A stretch of DNA of 9,400 nt from CAYSDH01 sp964429805. Its GTDB lineage: Bacteria > Bacteroidota > Bacteroidia > Flavobacteriales_D > JABDKJ01. A model generated the notes under the pieces. That model was not told the DNA's origin. It did not search any database and worked only from the letters and a program-made list of their open reading frames with translations. The position numbers and the translations under genes are program-made. Shown piece after piece: positions 5,449 through 9,400 of the stretch. Position 1 is the stretch's first letter. Every line of letters starts with the position of its first letter. The stretch covers positions 1 to 9,400 of the forward strand of contig CAYSDH010000093.1 of the NCBI GenBank assembly GCA_964429805.1. Reading direction: 5' to 3'.

Positions 5449-6306
5449 ATGATGGTGAATAGACTATTGATGTGTATCCTTCTACTGACCTTTTCCTGCT
5501 ATGGAGAAGGTCTGGCTGCTCAGGATTTCTATTCTTCGGCCAAAACTTTATTTGAAAGCAACCAGTTTGAGCCAGCACTAGATTTTTTGAGTCAAAAGGA
5601 AGGTCCGCTGACAGCCAGAGAATGGAAACTTAAGGGTGATTGTTACCATAAGCTCAAAGAATATGAAGAGGCCAACGAGTCATACACCGAGAGTCTCATC
5701 ATGAATGAGGATGACGCGGAGTGCTTGGCTAGAAGAGGAGCAACATATTTGGAGATAGGCGAAATCGGATTTGCCATTTCTGATGTAAAAATGGCCATAA
5801 AGGTGATGCCTACTTGCGCAGAAGCTTATTTCAACATGGGTAACATCTGCTACGACCAAGGCGACAATAGCACCGCAAAAAAGAACTATCAAAAAGCCCT
5901 GGATTATAGACCTAACTATCCGGCTGCGATGTATATGCTCGGTGCGGCAAAAAGTAATTCGGGAGACCAAGCAGGAGCGACCATTGCCTTTGAGTCTGTC
6001 TTAGAAGATTTTCCAGAAGCCAAATATAATTTGGCCGTAGTGCATCTCGAAAACGAAGACTTTGCAAAAGCCATTAGCCTTTTTGACGAATTAGAAGCTC
6101 AAGGTTTTGATCAAGAGTCTGACATGTACTTCTTTAGAGCCGAGGCCTACTATTTGATTTCAGACAAAGAAAACGCCTGTGCAGATTATAAGACTGCAGG
6201 TGAGAAGGGTGACACAGAGTCTCAATCCTTCTACGAGTCATATTGTCAAAAAAATGGGCGTAAGGGCAAGAGCAAGAAGAGAGATTCGATGTTTATCTCG
6301 TTCTAA
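5449..6306 (+). CDS. Exported tetratricopeptide-repeat protein (285 aa)
   Basis: The N-terminus is a signal peptide: hydrophobic residues about 5-16 and a likely signal peptidase I site after Ala24 (GLAA, then QDFY). Cys17 after LTFS makes lipoprotein processing a weaker alternative. The rest is built of TPR helical hairpins: roughly 57-90, 91-124, 125-158 (AYFNMGNICYDQGD is the clearest), 159-190 and 191-221, with a last Sel1-like unit at 223-255. The C-terminus is Lys/Arg-rich (NGRKGKSKKRD). TPR arrays bind protein partners, so a periplasmic or outer-membrane scaffolding role is likely, but the partner is unknown. Two adjacent ATG codons (5449 and 5452) can start it. It diverges from surE and converges on the T9SS gene with one base between the stops. 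Confidence 0.88.
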   Translation: MMVNRLLMCILLLTFSCYGEGLAAQDFYSSAKTLFESNQFEPALDFLSQKEGPLTAREWKLKGDCYHKLKEYEEANESYTESLIMNEDDAECLARRGATYLEIGEIGFAISDVKMAIKVMPTCAEAYFNMGNICYDQGDNSTAKKNYQKALDYRPNYPAAMYMLGAAKSNSGDQAGATIAFESVLEDFPEAKYNLAVVHLENEDFAKAISLFDELEAQGFDQESDMYFFRAEAYYLISDKENACADYKTAGEKGDTESQSFYESYCQKNGRKGKSKKRDSMFISF

Positions 6307-6307
6307 A

Positions 6308-9300
6308 TCATTCCACGACCATCGGCTTACTGACCGAGACATCTCCTATCAGAATGTGTACCATGTAGATTCCCTTTGAAAGCGATTCATCGATACTCAG
6401 ACGATGAGTCATTTCTGGAGACGTACTGCTGATTTTTTCTATCAGTAACTGCTCTCCAAGTGCATTGTACAGTTCAATACTGATTACAGATTCCTCATCG
6501 ACATCTTGGAACGACAAGAATACTTCTTGACCATTATTCGGATTAGGGTAGAGGCTAAGACCAAATGGATTAGTCATCTTGTCAATCTCTCTGGCCAACT
6601 CGGGATGCAGAATGGCTTGATTTACATTTCGCAAATCATGAACCAATTCTGGGGCCAGAAGCTCTTCATTCTCACTAACCTGCGCCAGGCAGTTTGTGCC
6701 ATACGAGCTATTAAATGCTAAGAAATCGTCTATGTTAATTAGACCATTACCATCCATGTCTTGGGGGCAGCCCGAACAGCTTGATCCATAGGCACTATTA
6801 AAGGCCAAAAAGTCATCAATGTCAACATCCATGTCGGCATCAGAATCGCCAGGACATTGCACGGGGCAGTACGCCAATGTGTCTGAGTCATCCCAACCAG
6901 AGCCGCCAGACAAAAGGGTGTCTCCAGCAAGAGTGCTCACAGCAAAAGAGCCATTACCATAGCCACAGCACATTCCGTCTCCGTAAGAATCGTAAATGAT
7001 GAAATCAAAACACCCCGCTGGGATGCAAATGATTTCATCTGCTTGAGGGTATTCTCCATTTACTTGTTCAGTAACATAGGGGCCTCCACCGGCTACTTTT
7101 TCATCATTTTCATCATAAACCTCCCAGGTTGTTTCTGAGCCCCAACGATCTGTAATTATTTGAACCATCAACTCCTGATCAGCGAGCGAGAATTCTTGGT
7201 TTTTACTGTCATTAGGGTTGAATTCATCTGAGCCACCGTTAGGCGATGATGTGTATACGTCAAGCGTGTGCGCGCCACCACCAAGGTCTTCTTCTAGAGG
7301 AAGCAACACGACTTCAGATTGACCCACAGCCAAGTTTCCTGTCCAGCCTACGGCTGATGTAGGGTTGTTGTCAAAAGCATAGTTTATGTCCACCGCAGTG
7401 AGGTTGGCGTTACCAAAATTTTGAAGCAACACTTGTCCTTCTATTTCAGAGGAACATTCTGTACCAATAGGATAAATTATCTGCGCAATACCCGCATCGA
7501 GGTTGAGCGTAGAAAACAAATCTGACTTCCAGAGGCCACGGCCATAAGTTGCCGCGACAAGTGAGCTAGACAAGTAGTTTATTTCTAGCTCAGAGATGAC
7601 GATACTCGGCATTCCGTTTCCGAAAGACTGCCACGTAGAGTAGGTGTCGTTTCTAAAAAACACTCCGACATCTGTACCACAATACACCGCGTCATTTGAC
7701 CCTTTTTCATACACGATAGTATTGACTGGCACATTAGGCAGCCCGGCAGAGACATTGGTCCACGTGCCACCTGCATCTTCACTTTTCCAGACCTTATCTG
7801 CTGAAGAGAACCCAGAAAATGTCACCCACACTTTATTCTCATCCGTGTCGCTCACCGCTATGTAAGTGATGTATCTATTCGGAAGCCCGTTAGTGATTTC
7901 ATTGAAAGTCGCGCCTCCATCTGTAGTCAAGAATATATCGTTGTCGACACTGCAGTAGACATAGTCAGGGTTTGACTCACAAGCCGCAATCTCATCTATG
8001 TTTGACCCAGTAGGTTCGAAAAGTCCATCCCAAGTGGCGCCTCCGTCAGTCGTTTTGTAGAGCGAGTCTTTTCCGACATAAAACACATCAGCATTTACAG
8101 GATCTTGAATGAATGGAGTCACCCAGTTTCCGCTAGAATTTACTCCAGTTCCATTTGAGCTTACCCATGTACTGTATCCTCCACCAGTAGAGCGTCTGAT
8201 GTTACCATAATAGAGTTCACCATACTTCTCTGAGGCATCAGCATGACTGATAAGACACTCCATGCCATCTCCGCCAATTACCCTTGACCAGTTTGTGCCA
8301 TTTTTCAGATTAGTGCCATTGTCTTGCCAACCGGTCATGACCAGATTGTTTTGAGTTTCAGACGTTCCGAGTCGGTATATCTGTGCGATCTCTAAGTTTG
8401 AACTCTTGTCAGAATATGAAGAACCACCATCATCAGTGTGAAATATTCCTCCATCACATCCTACATACAGTTCTCCGTTTATAAACTCTAAGGCATGCAC
8501 ATCAGCATGCACATACGGAGCACCCCCGCCTCCATACCAATGACCATTAAGCGACCAGCTTACTCCGCCATCAATACTCTTGTACACATTCACTCCGCCC
8601 GTATACACGATGTCAGCATCTGATGGGTCAACTGTAATAGACAAGTCATACCACGCTTGCCCACCTGAGTCACTTCCGTCAGTAGACCAGCCAAGCAGGT
8701 TAGGACTATTAGACTGTTCTGTAAATGTTAATCCAGCATCGGTAGATCGATACATTCCTGTAAATCCGGCACTATTATTTCCGACTAATACATACACATA
8801 GTCTGGTTGGTCAGCACTCACTCCGATGGCCATGCGGCTATCGCTCGAGGGTATACCATCTGATATTTGAGTAAAGCTTTCTCCACCATCATCACTTCTG
8901 TAGTAACTGGCACCAGAGGTATAGATCACACTCGGGTTGGCCGGGTTTATCTCAATATCTCTTAAGTTACCTGACAGTGTTTGGTACCAATTGGCACCAG
9001 CGTCAGTCGTTTTGTAAACACCATTTGAAGTGGCAGCAAGAATGACATTAGAGTCAGTCGGGTGCATCACCATTCTGCTTATTCTTCTCGTCTGATTATA
9101 GTTCCAGTTTAGTCCAGAGTCATTCCAGGTGGCACCTCCGTCTGTAGTTTTGAGCACACCAAGACTGTAGGTGTCACCGCCATCTCCATCTCCAGTGGCG
9201 AGATACATTGTCTGAGTATTGTTTGGGTCAATGATAAGGTCGCTGGTTCCTATATGCTCGAGGTCATCGGTGATGGTCGTCCATGAGGCACCGTTATCAG

Positions 9301-9400
9301 TGCTTATCCATAGGCCTCCGGCTGGCGCGCAGACGTACAAATCACCGTTTGCCGGATTAGCTCGGACACTATTTACCCGTCCAGAACAACCGCCTGATGT
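6308..9400 (-). CDS. Giant T9SS-secreted Asp-box beta-propeller protein, N-terminus beyond the window
   Basis: The frame is open from the right edge to a TGA at 6308-6310, giving at least 1030 residues; the codon at 9338-9340 is an internal TTG, not a start. Counting from the first visible codon, ten Asp-box (BNR) motifs of the S/T-x-D-x-G-x-x-W/F type occur at about 33, 85, 131, 169, 219, 275, 322, 450, 492 and 540, indicating sortilin/VPS10-like beta-propellers. An Ig-like, CARDB-type segment (about 634-740) follows, then a Cys-containing module with YDSYGDGMCCGYGNG (about 744-846) and two EF-hand/dockerin-like repeats (849-904). The C-terminus (about 944-1030, beginning NPFGLSLYPNPNNG and ending KPMVVE) is a type A T9SS sorting domain. 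The product should cross the outer membrane through T9SS and be surface-attached or released. Its ligand or substrate is unknown; a glycan- or protein-binding role is inferred. A signal peptide is expected outside the window. Confidence 0.93.
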   Translation of the reverse strand, partial: TSGGCSGRVNSVRANPANGDLYVCAPAGGLWISTDNGASWTTITDDLEHIGTSDLIIDPNNTQTMYLATGDGDGGDTYSLGVLKTTDGGATWNDSGLNWNYNQTRRISRMVMHPTDSNVILAATSNGVYKTTDAGANWYQTLSGNLRDIEINPANPSVIYTSGASYYRSDDGGESFTQISDGIPSSDSRMAIGVSADQPDYVYVLVGNNSAGFTGMYRSTDAGLTFTEQSNSPNLLGWSTDGSDSGGQAWYDLSITVDPSDADIVYTGGVNVYKSIDGGVSWSLNGHWYGGGGAPYVHADVHALEFINGELYVGCDGGIFHTDDGGSSYSDKSSNLEIAQIYRLGTSETQNNLVMTGWQDNGTNLKNGTNWSRVIGGDGMECLISHADASEKYGELYYGNIRRSTGGGYSTWVSSNGTGVNSSGNWVTPFIQDPVNADVFYVGKDSLYKTTDGGATWDGLFEPTGSNIDEIAACESNPDYVYCSVDNDIFLTTDGGATFNEITNGLPNRYITYIAVSDTDENKVWVTFSGFSSADKVWKSEDAGGTWTNVSAGLPNVPVNTIVYEKGSNDAVYCGTDVGVFFRNDTYSTWQSFGNGMPSIVISELEINYLSSSLVAATYGRGLWKSDLFSTLNLDAGIAQIIYPIGTECSSEIEGQVLLQNFGNANLTAVDINYAFDNNPTSAVGWTGNLAVGQSEVVLLPLEEDLGGGAHTLDVYTSSPNGGSDEFNPNDSKNQEFSLADQELMVQIITDRWGSETTWEVYDENDEKVAGGGPYVTEQVNGEYPQADEIICIPAGCFDFIIYDSYGDGMCCGYGNGSFAVSTLAGDTLLSGGSGWDDSDTLAYCPVQCPGDSDADMDVDIDDFLAFNSAYGSSCSGCPQDMDGNGLINIDDFLAFNSSYGTNCLAQVSENEELLAPELVHDLRNVNQAILHPELAREIDKMTNPFGLSLYPNPNNGQEVFLSFQDVDEESVISIELYNALGEQLLIEKISSTSPEMTHRLSIDESLSKGIYMVHILIGDVSVSKPMVVE
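6689..6856 (-). repeat. Tandem EF-hand/dockerin-like repeats in the T9SS protein
   Basis: Two successive units encode DSDADMDVDIDDFLAFNSAY and DMDGNGLINIDDFLAFNSSY, each followed by Gly-x-x-Cys. Both fit the EF-hand calcium loop with acidic or Asn residues at loop positions 1, 3, 5, 9 and 12. IDDFLAFNS is identical in both, suggesting an internal duplication. The repeats probably bind calcium and stabilise the chain just before the sorting domain; cohesin binding as in true dockerins is not shown. Confidence 0.75.

Noticed and set aside
6506..8801. Several 60-75 codon plus-strand frames and two minus-strand frames inside the T9SS gene
   Set aside because: All overlap a long gene with unmistakable domain content and show only low-complexity or shadow sequence.
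9338..9340. Apparent start of the giant minus-strand protein
   Set aside because: The codon is TTG within an open frame that continues, with family-like sequence (NSVRANPANGDLYV), to the window edge. The true start is outside.

Overview
The window looks like chromosome of a Bacteroidota bacterium, probably a Flavobacteriales-type marine or environmental lineage. The evidence is a very large exported protein ending in a type IX secretion (T9SS) sorting domain, the promoter-like motif TAnnTTTG near several starts, starts without Shine-Dalgarno sequences, a lipoprotein with a Lys-Asp pair after its lipidated cysteine, and a SurE / small membrane protein / LpxB / SpoIID-like gene order. The assignment is inferred from gene content; no rRNA or other marker gene is present.

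Layout. 1-421 has no convincing gene. It carries short direct repeats, a perfect 11-bp inverted repeat (201-229) and a GC-rich hairpin cluster (about 331-415) that ends at a small orphan ORF (422-757). 758-1026 holds a possible gene remnant and a candidate promoter. 1027-1527 encodes a small lipoprotein. 1528-1990 is an AT-rich gene-free stretch with promoter-like motifs and dyads. A strong hairpin terminator lies at 1991-2011.

2026-5387 is a compact minus-strand cluster, read right to left: surE, a 99-residue membrane protein, lpxB and a secreted SpoIID-family protein. The first three genes are joined by two 4-base ATGA stop/start overlaps, so they are almost certainly co-transcribed and translationally coupled. 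The SpoIID-like gene follows 43 bases later, and the terminator lies just past it. The cluster joins a nucleotide phosphatase, lipid A synthesis and a peptidoglycan-related exported protein.

5449-6306 (plus) is a secreted TPR-repeat protein, divergent from surE with 61 bases between the starts. Its stop is one base from the stop of a very large convergent minus-strand gene. That gene runs off the right edge (6308 to beyond 9400) and encodes an Asp-box beta-propeller, adhesion-type domains, two EF-hand/dockerin-like repeats and a C-terminal T9SS sorting domain.

No complete new defence or mobile system could be demonstrated. The most unusual material is the left end (1-1000), which resembles an accessory cassette with palindromic DNA and an orphan ORF, and the uncharacterised membrane protein coupled between surE and lpxB.
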